IMG/VR virus record: IMGVR_UViG_3300032116_000624
Location: 1-37,027 of that record
Length of the DNA: 37,027 bases
Source of the DNA: a virus
Direction: 5' to 3' (one strand)
Shown here: positions 29,489 through 35,048 of the stretch, piece by piece
Numbering within the stretch: position 1 is the first letter of the stretch
Layout of the letters: each line of letters starts with the position of its first letter
The notes under the pieces: generated by a model
The model's database searches: none
Seen by the model: only the letters and a program-made list of their open reading frames with translations
Told to the model about the DNA's origin: nothing
Made by a program: the position numbers and the translations under genes

Positions 29489-29599
29489 ATGCGGCCGCAC
29501 GGCCGTCCGGGACTTCTGCCCAGATGGCATCGCCAGACGGAGTTGCTCAGGTTGTCCATCGCTCTTGCTCGGTCAAGCCAAACTCGTGCTCGTCTCGGT

Positions 29600-29643
29600 G
29601 TGACACACGACACGTTGCGACTGTGGCGTACAGGGTGTAGTTT
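29600..29643 (+). promoter_or_regulatory. CRP-like box and promoter for the gene at 29666
   Basis: GTGACACACGACAC (29600-29613), TTGCGA (29615-29620), 17-bp spacer, TAGTTT (29638-29643). AAGGAGG follows as a strong ribosome site. Confidence 0.7.
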
Positions 29644-29665
29644 GCTATTACCTAAGGAGGGGTTT

Positions 29666-29878
29666 ATGCCGGAGTTCTATCCGGAAGAAACCAAAGTCCA
29701 AAAGTCAAAACGATTTGCTAAATCCCAAGGAAAGATAGTAAAAGCATTTAGTCACACAAAGTGTGGTAGGTGCGGAACCATCATTGGTGAAGGCGTTGAG
29801 TGTATTTGGCTCAATGGAAAAGGTTGCTTCCACAAGCAAGGCGAATGTCCAAAGAAAGAAGAACAACAAGAAGAATGA
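29666..29878 (+). CDS. small basic zinc-binding-like protein
   Basis: A 70-residue protein with CGRC, then VECIWLNGKGCFHKQGEC, a set of five Cys and one His typical of small zinc domains, and a basic start. The tail is EEQQEE. AAGGAGG seven bases before the ATG is near-perfect. The stop overlaps the next tiny gene start (ATGA). Confidence 0.7.
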   Translation: MPEFYPEETKVQKSKRFAKSQGKIVKAFSHTKCGRCGTIIGEGVECIWLNGKGCFHKQGECPKKEEQQEE

Positions 29879-29925
29879 CAGCGTTGATAGTTGCGCTGGC
29901 AGTTCTTTTATTGTTGGCAATCTGA
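29875..29925 (+). CDS. tiny hydrophobic peptide (family member 3)
   Basis: MTALIVALAVLLLLAI, 16 residues, one uncharged membrane segment. ATG overlaps the preceding stop (ATGA). It lies immediately before the cassette terminator. Confidence 0.65.
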   Translation: MTALIVALAVLLLLAI

Positions 29926-29930
29926 ACGAA

Positions 29931-29961
29931 AGCCCGTCACAGAAATGTGGCGGGTTTTTTT
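29931..29961 (+). terminator. rho-independent terminator
   Basis: CCCGTCAC and GTGGCGGG form a stem with a 6-nt loop (AGAAAT), followed by T7. The following 29962-30362 has no gene and holds copy M. Confidence 0.8.
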
Positions 29962-29968
29962 GTGCCCG

Positions 29969-30013
29969 TCTTCCACCACCGTCAATGTAAATGAGACTGG
30001 GTCATCAGCCCCG
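29969..30013 (+). repeat. TCTTCC/AGCCCCG repeat, copy M
   Basis: TCTTCCACCACCGTC at 29969-29983 and AGCCCCG at 30007-30013. ACTGGGT and ACCCAGT flank AGCCCCG, a 7-bp stem with different sequence from copy L in the same position. A second AGCCCCG lies at 30245-30251. Confidence 0.8.
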
Positions 30014-30086
30014 CTGCTAACCCAGTTGATGTCCAGCATCTGAGTTCCTCACGACGTACGACATCGGATTATCAACTTTGTTTTCT

Positions 30087-30148
30087 TTTGTTTTTTGGAA
30101 AACGCTCACTCTGCGTGGTCGGAAAGTCAAAAAGTTCACGGAAAGTGG
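30087..30148 (+). repeat. non-coding block shared with 29331-29398
   Basis: TTTGTTTTTTG, CTGCGTGGTC and TCACGGAAAGTGG repeat the order seen in the previous cassette. CAC...GTG in the last element can form a small hairpin. Confidence 0.55.
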
Positions 30149-30362
30149 CAAAAACGAAGCGAAAGTCAAGTTCTTTGGAGTTTTTTGCTTGGCGCAAGCC
30201 CCCGTCGCTCACCCGTCGTACGTGCGATGGGTTTTCCCCGCGGTAGCCCCGTTTACCCAGTGCGGGGAAACGGGACTGTTCCGTGGTTTCTGGCCCTGGA
30301 CGGCCCGGCGGCCCGGAAGTCGGACTGGCGCAGCGCAACTCGGACTGACCTGAGGCTCGGCT

Positions 30363-30406
30363 GTGACAAACGACACTTTGACATTTGCGCTTGACACCTG
30401 TAGCCT
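30363..30406 (+). promoter_or_regulatory. CRP-like box and promoter for the gene at 30427
   Basis: GTGACAAACGACAC (30363-30376), TTGACA (30378-30383), 17-bp spacer, TAGCCT (30401-30406), then a long GGGGGGG ribosome site. Confidence 0.75.
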
Positions 30407-30426
30407 GTAGGCAAGAAGGGGGGGAA

Positions 30427-30594
30427 ATGAAGTTTTATGCCAACATCACGCTCAACATAGATGAGTTTGATGCAGATAACGAAGAAAAAGCAAAAGAAAT
30501 AATAGATTCGTACATCACAAGCCTTGCAAACACTGAAGATGAAAGTCTTTCGTGGCAAGAAATGAACTACGAAGTGAAAGAAGCCACTGAATGA
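30427..30594 (+). CDS. small acidic hypothetical protein
   Basis: A 55-residue protein (MKFYANITLNIDEFDADNEE...). The strand-helix-strand pattern resembles small phage proteins of the type KFYANI.L.I..FDADN.E.A.E.I. Function unknown. The stop overlaps the next tiny gene (ATGA). Confidence 0.65.
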   Translation: MKFYANITLNIDEFDADNEEKAKEIIDSYITSLANTEDESLSWQEMNYEVKEATE

Positions 30595-30647
30595 GCATCG
30601 CCATTACGGCGTTTACTCTTTTTTTGTTGTTCTCCGCCGTGAACTAA
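30591..30647 (+). CDS. tiny hydrophobic peptide (family member 4)
   Basis: MSIAITAFTLFLLFSAVN, 18 residues, one membrane segment. ATG overlaps the preceding stop (ATGA). The terminator follows within five bases. Confidence 0.6.
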   Translation: MSIAITAFTLFLLFSAVN

Positions 30648-30651
30648 GAAC

Positions 30652-30684
30652 CGCCCGTCCCTGAAAGGGGGCGGGTTTTTCTTT
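30652..30684 (+). terminator. rho-independent terminator
   Basis: CCCGTCCC and GGGGGCGGG pair around TGAAA and are followed by T5CT4. Confidence 0.75.
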
Positions 30685-30690
30685 TCCCCG

Positions 30691-30738
30691 TCTTCCGCCA
30701 CCGTCGTAAAAGTGCCATCACGAAGGTCGTGAGCCCCG
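30691..30738 (+). repeat. TCTTCC/AGCCCCG repeat, copy N
   Basis: TCTTCCGCCACCGTC at 30691-30705 and AGCCCCG at 30732-30738. TCACGA-agg-TCGTGA lies between the two blocks as a small hairpin. Confidence 0.8.
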
Positions 30739-30808
30739 CTGATTTACCAGATGCTCGTGTCTGGTTCGCCAGACAAACCGTGAACTTCGGCGACTCCAAC
30801 TCGTGCCT

Positions 30809-30851
30809 GTGACAAACAACACTTGACACTCCTTGTGCTGTTCAGTACACT
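30809..30851 (+). promoter_or_regulatory. CRP-like box and promoter of a leaderless gene
   Basis: GTGACAAACAACAC (30809-30822) abuts TTGACA (30823-30828); 17-bp spacer, TACACT (30846-30851), then seven bases to the ATG at 30859. The dyad centre is about 43 bp before the expected transcript start, close to class II CRP geometry. Confidence 0.75.
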
Positions 30852-30858
30852 CGCCCGT

Positions 30859-31143
30859 ATGCAAATAATCACCACTATCAACGAACCGATACCTTTTATC
30901 GGAACGGTTGATGAAATGTTAGCCAACTACAACACTCACCTATGGTGGCAAGACCCCGAATCGTGGGAATCGGTATGTGACCGCTGCGCCTGTAAAGGTT
31001 GGCACAAGGCTGCCAAGTATCCGTGTGGGACAGAGCCACCTCGCCGTGATGTCGTTGTGTGGGTTGATGCAGAAGGTAATCAGCATCGCAACCACCCGAC
31101 CCTTGCTGCTTTGGGTATCGCTAGCGATGAGATTGTAGAGTGA
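30859..31143 (+). CDS. Cys-rich hypothetical protein, probably leaderless
   Basis: A 94-residue protein. SVCDRCACKGWHKAAKYPCGTEPPRR gives four Cys and a His in a zinc-like cluster, followed by a beta segment (DVVVWVDAEGNQHRN). It starts seven bases after a -10 box and lacks a ribosome site. The stop overlaps the next tiny gene (GTGA). No family is recognised. Confidence 0.65.
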   Translation: MQIITTINEPIPFIGTVDEMLANYNTHLWWQDPESWESVCDRCACKGWHKAAKYPCGTEPPRRDVVVWVDAEGNQHRNHPTLAALGIASDEIVE

Positions 31144-31190
31144 CCGCTGTCATTTTGACGGTTGCTGTTTTCTTGCTGCTTGCTGTCTAG
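31140..31190 (+). CDS. tiny hydrophobic peptide (family member 5)
   Basis: GTG-started VTAVILTVAVFLLLAV, 16 residues, all hydrophobic, nearly the same as members 2 and 3. The GTG overlaps the preceding stop (GTGA). Confidence 0.65.
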   Translation: MTAVILTVAVFLLLAV

Positions 31191-31204
31191 TAGATAATCC
31201 ACTT

Positions 31205-31235
31205 GCCGCCCTGCTTAGTCGTGGGGCGGCTTTGT
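31205..31235 (+). terminator. terminator-like hairpin
   Basis: GCCGCCC and GGGCGGC form a 7-bp stem with a 12-nt loop, followed by TTTGTGC. Beyond it, 31236-31748 contains no gene and holds copies O and P plus a long A/T hairpin. Confidence 0.6.
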
Positions 31236-31375
31236 GCTGCCCGTAATCGCCTCGCATCGCCGTCTCTCTGCCCGTCTCGGCGACTTGCGGCTTGATGGTG
31301 TCCCTAAATACCCTGCTTCCAACCTGAGCCTTTCTAGATGTCTAGCGTTGCTCAAAGTTGGAACATCTCAGCCCG

Positions 31376-31390
31376 TCTTCCGCCACCGTC
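31376..31390 (+). repeat. TCTTCC repeat, copy O
   Basis: TCTTCCGCCACCGTC. Here the second block is replaced by CGGGGCTC at 31409-31416, the complement of AGCCCCG. CAGATGGCATCG at 31460 is shared with cassette L. Confidence 0.75.
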
Positions 31391-31477
31391 AGTTTATTGC
31401 GGGTAGTCGCGGGGCTCTCGAGCGCCAGCCGCACGGGGAGTTGCACGGGCGGCAGACCTCAGATGGCATCGGCTTTC

Positions 31478-31523
31478 GGGCAGTTTTTCGGTTTTCTTAT
31501 TTTTTTAGAAACTGAAAAACCCG
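31478..31523. terminator. long A/T-flanked hairpin, possibly bidirectional terminator
   Basis: GTTTTTC-g-GTTTTC and GAAAC-t-GAAAAAC pair around TTATTTTTTTA, extended by GGG and CCC. No gene ends nearby, so its role is unclear. Confidence 0.4.
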
Positions 31524-31602
31524 AAATCCTTTATTTTGGCGACTTCACGAACTTGACTTTTGAGTTTTTCGTGTTATGTTGGCAAACTTTGCCACACCCC
31601 CT

Positions 31603-31624
31603 TCTTCCGCCCGCGTTAGCCCCG
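31603..31624 (+). repeat. degenerate TCTTCC/AGCCCCG repeat, copy P
   Basis: TCTTCCGCCCGCGTT directly followed by AGCCCCG (31618-31624). It retains both ends of the element with the middle shortened. Confidence 0.5.
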
Positions 31625-31748
31625 TAAAGCTCGAAGAGCTGCACGGGACTGTCAGTCTTCTGGACGACGGAGTTGTTCTTCGGCTTCGGCTTGTTGCTGG
31701 CTCGGCTTGGAACTTCGGAAGGCTTCGCAACTTTCTTTTCGGAAAGAC

Positions 31749-31777
31749 TTGACATCGTGCCTTGTTGCTTGTAAGGT
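31749..31777 (+). promoter_or_regulatory. promoter for the gene at 31814
   Basis: TTGACA, 17-bp spacer, TAAGGT. No CRP-like box precedes it, unlike most of the array. Confidence 0.6.
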
Positions 31778-31813
31778 ACAGGGTGGGTGGAGTGCCTAGC
31801 GAAAGGAAATGCT

Positions 31814-32011
31814 ATGTACTACTTCGTACGCTCGTGCGTGCGCTGGGGTTTACTAATGCTCACTCTTACTCTTGCTGTTTTTGGTTGTTCCAAACTCGCA
31901 AGCATAGATGAGACGGAAATACCTGAGTGCGAGTACTTTCACTATCCCTGCCCGTGGGATACGACAGTACCCGACCCTTATTTTGACCCAACAACAGAGA
32001 TAGGGGGGTGA
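31814..32011 (+). CDS. small membrane protein with CEYFHYPC motif (paralogue 2)
   Basis: A 65-residue protein (MYYFVRSCVRWGLLMLTLTL...). One membrane segment ends in FGCSKLASI, which also resembles a lipoprotein cleavage site (cysteine at residue 25). The outer tail has PECEYFHYPCPWDTT and DPYFD. It is a clear paralogue of the minus-strand gene at 28232, outside the usual distance for a tandem duplication. AAAGGA precedes the ATG. Confidence 0.7.
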   Translation: MYYFVRSCVRWGLLMLTLTLAVFGCSKLASIDETEIPECEYFHYPCPWDTTVPDPYFDPTTEIGG

Positions 32012-32012
32012 G

Positions 32013-32066
32013 ATGGTTGCCGTTGTGGTTGCTTTGACAGTTTTTGCTTTATTGTCGGTTGGATAA
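32013..32066 (+). CDS. tiny hydrophobic peptide (family member 6)
   Basis: MVAVVVALTVFALLSVG, 17 residues, one membrane segment. ATG is one base after the preceding stop (TGA-G-ATG). The terminator follows. Confidence 0.6.
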   Translation: MVAVVVALTVFALLSVG

Positions 32067-32079
32067 ATACCCGAACACG

Positions 32080-32115
32080 GGGGCGCATCGTTATTCGGTG
32101 CGCCCCTTTTGTTTT
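32080..32115 (+). terminator. rho-independent terminator
   Basis: GGGGCGCA and TGCGCCCC form an 8-bp stem with an 11-nt loop, followed by TTTTGTTTT. An isolated AGCCCCG lies at 32189-32195, without a TCTTCC core. Confidence 0.8.
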
Positions 32116-32198
32116 GCCCGAACTCAGCAACCTGCTTGGGTGTTTTTTCTGCTTCGCAGTCCCGGCTCCAAACAAGAGCCTTGTTTGAAGCCCCGGAG

Positions 32199-32226
32199 TT
32201 GTTATTTTGTGTTGTCGCCGTAGAAT
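32199..32226 (+). promoter_or_regulatory. promoter of a leaderless gene at 32233
   Basis: TTGTTA, 16-bp spacer, TAGAAT, then six bases to ATG. There is no ribosome site. Confidence 0.5.
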
Positions 32227-32232
32227 CTACAT

Positions 32233-32577
32233 ATGCCAACACAGAAACTCTGGTCGGACCGCCACCCGGATTATGGAGTGCCTTATAAGGTCATCCAAAG
32301 AAATTCCTGGGCCGAAACCATTTTGAGCTACGCAGCTTTTACCGTGCGAGTCCGTCCACCCGGATATTTCACACATGATAGTTACTGCGAGTTCAGGATG
32401 GGAAACCTGCCGCGCAAAGAGTCATTCCAGTCAGCCATCAAGAAGCTTGTTGGTCTGGGGTATTTAATCGAGACATCGCCAGGTAGCTACCAAATAACAT
32501 CAAAGGGGCTAGACGCCAACCTGCGCATCTCGAGACGAAACGCTAAAGCGCGTAACCGCATTGCCGACGAGGATTAA
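32233..32577 (+). CDS. winged-helix-like protein
   Basis: A 114-residue basic protein. Residues 55-100 (RKESFQSAIKKLVGLGYLIETSPGSYQITSKGLDANLRISRR) have the helix-helix-wing order of a winged helix. It is probably leaderless. It could be a regulator or a DNA-binding accessory of the next genes; no named family. Confidence 0.6.
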   Translation: MPTQKLWSDRHPDYGVPYKVIQRNSWAETILSYAAFTVRVRPPGYFTHDSYCEFRMGNLPRKESFQSAIKKLVGLGYLIETSPGSYQITSKGLDANLRISRRNAKARNRIADED

Positions 32578-32891
32578 TACTTTCTCCACTCGCCTTCGTT
32601 GTCGTCGTTGCCATCCCAGTAGGTACAGACACTTCCTAAATGCTTTGCGGCAACGTCGATGGCGGGGAACTGCTTGGAGAGAGCCTCGTGCAAGTTTTCC
32701 AGCCACCCGGCACACCATATGTCTTCTGACATGTAAGCCATGAGGCGTGGCATCATCCATCTGACCGCCTGGAGTAGTTCGAGGTACTCAATTGTATGCG
32801 GGTCATTTTTGTAGCCAGCATTAAGAGCCACGTGCAGTTCGGTCCAAGACCGTGCTACGTCTTCAGGGTCATAAAAACGCTCTTCGCTCAT
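32574..32891 (-). CDS. hypothetical protein
   Basis: A 105-residue acidic, helical protein rich in Trp (DVARSWTELHVALNAGYKNDPHTIEYLELLQAVRWMMPRL). No family is recognised. It overlaps the convergent gene end by four bases and diverges from the SNF2 gene, whose promoter overlaps its start codon. Confidence 0.6.
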   Translation of the reverse strand: MSEERFYDPEDVARSWTELHVALNAGYKNDPHTIEYLELLQAVRWMMPRLMAYMSEDIWCAGWLENLHEALSKQFPAIDVAAKHLGSVCTYWDGNDDNEGEWRKY

Positions 32892-32919
32892 TGTTTTTTA
32901 TTCCTTAGCGGATTAGAAT
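32891..32919 (+). promoter_or_regulatory. promoter of the SNF2 gene
   Basis: TTGTTT, 17-bp spacer, TAGAAT, then 10 bases to the ATG, which would leave a leader of only a few bases. Confidence 0.5.
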
Positions 32920-32929
32920 TGATATCGCA

Positions 32930-34885
32930 ATGGATGATAGCACTCTCTTTTTATGGGACGACCACCTAGCGGCGTCCTTCCCTTATAACGCTGAGCAAGT
33001 AGCGCAGGTGAAAGCTGTGCCGGGGGCAAAGTGGGACAAGGTCGCCAAAGTATGGCGCATACCGATGACCAGTCTTCATGAAGCCAGGGTGTTTGCCGAA
33101 CTACATCGGTTCAAAATCGATAACGAAGTTCTCAAGTTCAACCTGCCGGAGTCAACCAACAAGGCTCAGGGTGTTTATGTCGACGATGATTGGGTGTACC
33201 TAAGTTTCAATTACGACCCGGTAAAGGTTCGGTCGGTTAAATCGTTGCCATCAGTAACATGGCACCCACCAACCAAAGCGTGGCGTGTACCGCTTGCTGC
33301 CATCCACGACGCCATCGCATGGGCAGAGAAGTTCGATGAACCCATAGCCGAACGTGTTCGAGCTATTGCTGGGGTTATGGAGCGGAGCAAAAACGAAACC
33401 ATTGCGGCGTCACGAGCAAAAGATGCGGAAATCGAAATACCAGGACTGCAGGGCAACCTTCTGCCGTACCAGCGAGCCGGAGTTAAGTATGCCGCCAATG
33501 CGCGTCGTTGTTTTATCGCAGACGACATGGGGCTTGGAAAAACCATGCAGGCCATCGCTACTCTTGAATACGTTCACGATTCCTACCCAGCCGTAGTTGT
33601 ATGTCCTCCGACACTGGTGCTCAACTGGGCTAAGGAGTACGAGAAGTGGCTCCCACACAGACGGGTTGCAACGGTAACAAACCGCAAGGACCTGCCGGAG
33701 CCGGGCACTTATGATGTTGTCGTTGTGGGGTATAGCAATATTGACCACTGGCAAAACCATCTTAAGGGCCATCGGTCATATGTGTATGACGAGAGCCACT
33801 ACGCAAAGACGCCAACAGCAAAACGTACCAAGGCGGCCATAAAGATGGCGCGTTCCGCTCCCAAAGAAGGAATAGTTCTGTGTCTAACCGGCACGCCAAT
33901 CACAAACCGACCAGCCGAATACGCGGCTCAGCTTGACATCTTAGGTAACCTAAACAAATTCGGTGGCCTATGGGGTTTCTACCGACGATACTGTGCGGCT
34001 TTCCGTGACAGATTCGGGCAGTGGCACATCGACGGCTCGTCTCACCTTGATGAACTCAACGACATGCTGCGTAGTCAGTGCTACATCCGTCGTATTAAAG
34101 CCGATGTTCTCGAAGAGCTGCCGCCAGTTCGCCACTCAAAGATTGTCGTTGCGCCCAACCCGACAGCCATGGCCGAGTACACCAAAGCCGAAGATGACAT
34201 TATTGAATACATGGCCAATCGCGCTAAAGAGTTGGCTAAAGAACTCGGCAAGTCTCCATATTCCGCTGCTGTCGTAGCCCGCATCAAAGCAGAGTCAAAC
34301 GAACACCTAGTTCGCATTTCTGTTCTGCGCCGACTAGCCGCAAAAGCGAAGATGGATACAGTCTTTGAGTGGATTGATGGCAAGCTGGCCGGTGGCGACA
34401 AGGTTGTTGTCGCTGCACATCACCGCGAAATTGTCGACCTCATTGCAAAGAAGTATGGGGGCTTGAAAATTCAGGGTGGCATGAAGGTAGAAGAAGTCGA
34501 AGAGAACAAGCGCATCTTCCAAGCTGAATCCATTGACGAAGCACCCGTGATGGTGCTCTCGATTCAGGCTGCCAAGACAGGTCACACACTCACGGCAGCA
34601 CAGGATGTTGTCTTTGTAGAAATGCCATGGACACCTGCTGATGTTGACCAGACCTACAGTCGGTGCCATCGCCTTGGGCAGAAAGGCTCAGTGATGTCCA
34701 CATACATTCTTGCCGAGGGAACTATCGACGAAAAGATTTATGGTCTTATCGAATCAAAGCGCGACGTTGTGAATCAAGCAACCGAAGGTAGCGATGTAGA
34801 ATTTAGTGATGGAAACCAACAGCTTGTGCTCGATTTCCTTGCCGAAGGCCTGCGCCGGAGCAAGATGAATGGAGTGGATGGATGA
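32930..34885 (+). CDS. SNF2-family ATPase, SMARCAL1-like
   Basis: A 651-residue protein. Two related N-terminal repeats (about 10-55, AQVKAVPGAKWDKVAKVWRIP, and about 85-130, VRSVKSLPSVTWHPPTKAWRVP) resemble the HARP modules of SMARCAL1, which recognise forked DNA. The ATPase core has DDMGLGKT (198-205), DESH (287-290), LTGTPITN and, in the second lobe, DQTYSRCHRLGQK. The core is complete and of normal spacing. Family members anneal or remodel DNA rather than unwind it, so a role in replication fork handling or recombination is plausible. Confidence 0.9.
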   Translation: MDDSTLFLWDDHLAASFPYNAEQVAQVKAVPGAKWDKVAKVWRIPMTSLHEARVFAELHRFKIDNEVLKFNLPESTNKAQGVYVDDDWVYLSFNYDPVKVRSVKSLPSVTWHPPTKAWRVPLAAIHDAIAWAEKFDEPIAERVRAIAGVMERSKNETIAASRAKDAEIEIPGLQGNLLPYQRAGVKYAANARRCFIADDMGLGKTMQAIATLEYVHDSYPAVVVCPPTLVLNWAKEYEKWLPHRRVATVTNRKDLPEPGTYDVVVVGYSNIDHWQNHLKGHRSYVYDESHYAKTPTAKRTKAAIKMARSAPKEGIVLCLTGTPITNRPAEYAAQLDILGNLNKFGGLWGFYRRYCAAFRDRFGQWHIDGSSHLDELNDMLRSQCYIRRIKADVLEELPPVRHSKIVVAPNPTAMAEYTKAEDDIIEYMANRAKELAKELGKSPYSAAVVARIKAESNEHLVRISVLRRLAAKAKMDTVFEWIDGKLAGGDKVVVAAHHREIVDLIAKKYGGLKIQGGMKVEEVEENKRIFQAESIDEAPVMVLSIQAAKTGHTLTAAQDVVFVEMPWTPADVDQTYSRCHRLGQKGSVMSTYILAEGTIDEKIYGLIESKRDVVNQATEGSDVEFSDGNQQLVLDFLAEGLRRSKMNGVDG

Positions 34886-35048
34886 CGCCGAGTGGGAAAC
34901 CGAGTGGCAAATCTTTTTCATGCTTGAAAACGGGCTTGTTGAATATTTGGGAGACAATGATGACGGTGAGCCTCTCTTTAGGATTACCCCAGCGTTTCTT
35001 GAATTCTCACGCATAATCGTTGATATGTTTGACGACGATGAAGATTAA
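34878..35048 (+). CDS. 56-residue acidic protein
   Basis: This frame starts at ATG 34878, overlapping the SNF2 stop by eight bases, and ends at TAA 35046-35048, inside the start of the next gene. It encodes MDDAEWETEWQIFFMLENGL and an acidic end (DMFDDDED). Tight coupling on both sides supports it. No family is recognised. Confidence 0.6.
   Translation: MDDAEWETEWQIFFMLENGLVEYLGDNDDGEPLFRITPAFLEFSRIIVDMFDDDED

Noticed and set aside
29155-29878. Longer frames covering 29155-29640 and 29471-29878
   Set aside because: They run through the terminator, repeat and promoter; only the part from ATG 29666 has a ribosome site and zinc-like motif.
23410-31390. Integron attC sites
   Set aside because: No GTTRRRY core sites, no paired R/L boxes and no integron integrase in the window; only the cassette-like layout is similar.
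23410-31390. Mycobacteriophage L5-type stoperators
   Set aside because: The resemblance to the 13-bp L5 site is limited to a few bases; orientation does not follow transcription and no immunity repressor is seen nearby.
15428-31390. The repeat as a minus-strand -35 box (TTGACG from CGTCAA)
   Set aside because: No copy checked has a convincing -10 at 16-18 bp, and several lack CGTCAA.
29227-31390. Known ribozyme or riboswitch classes (twister, HDV-like, hammerhead)
   Set aside because: Conserved cores of these classes are not present; only small hairpins and the two short blocks are shared.
15428-31624. CRISPR array formed by the TCTTCC repeats
   Set aside because: Copies are 0.7-4 kb apart with genes between them and no constant-size spacers or cas genes.
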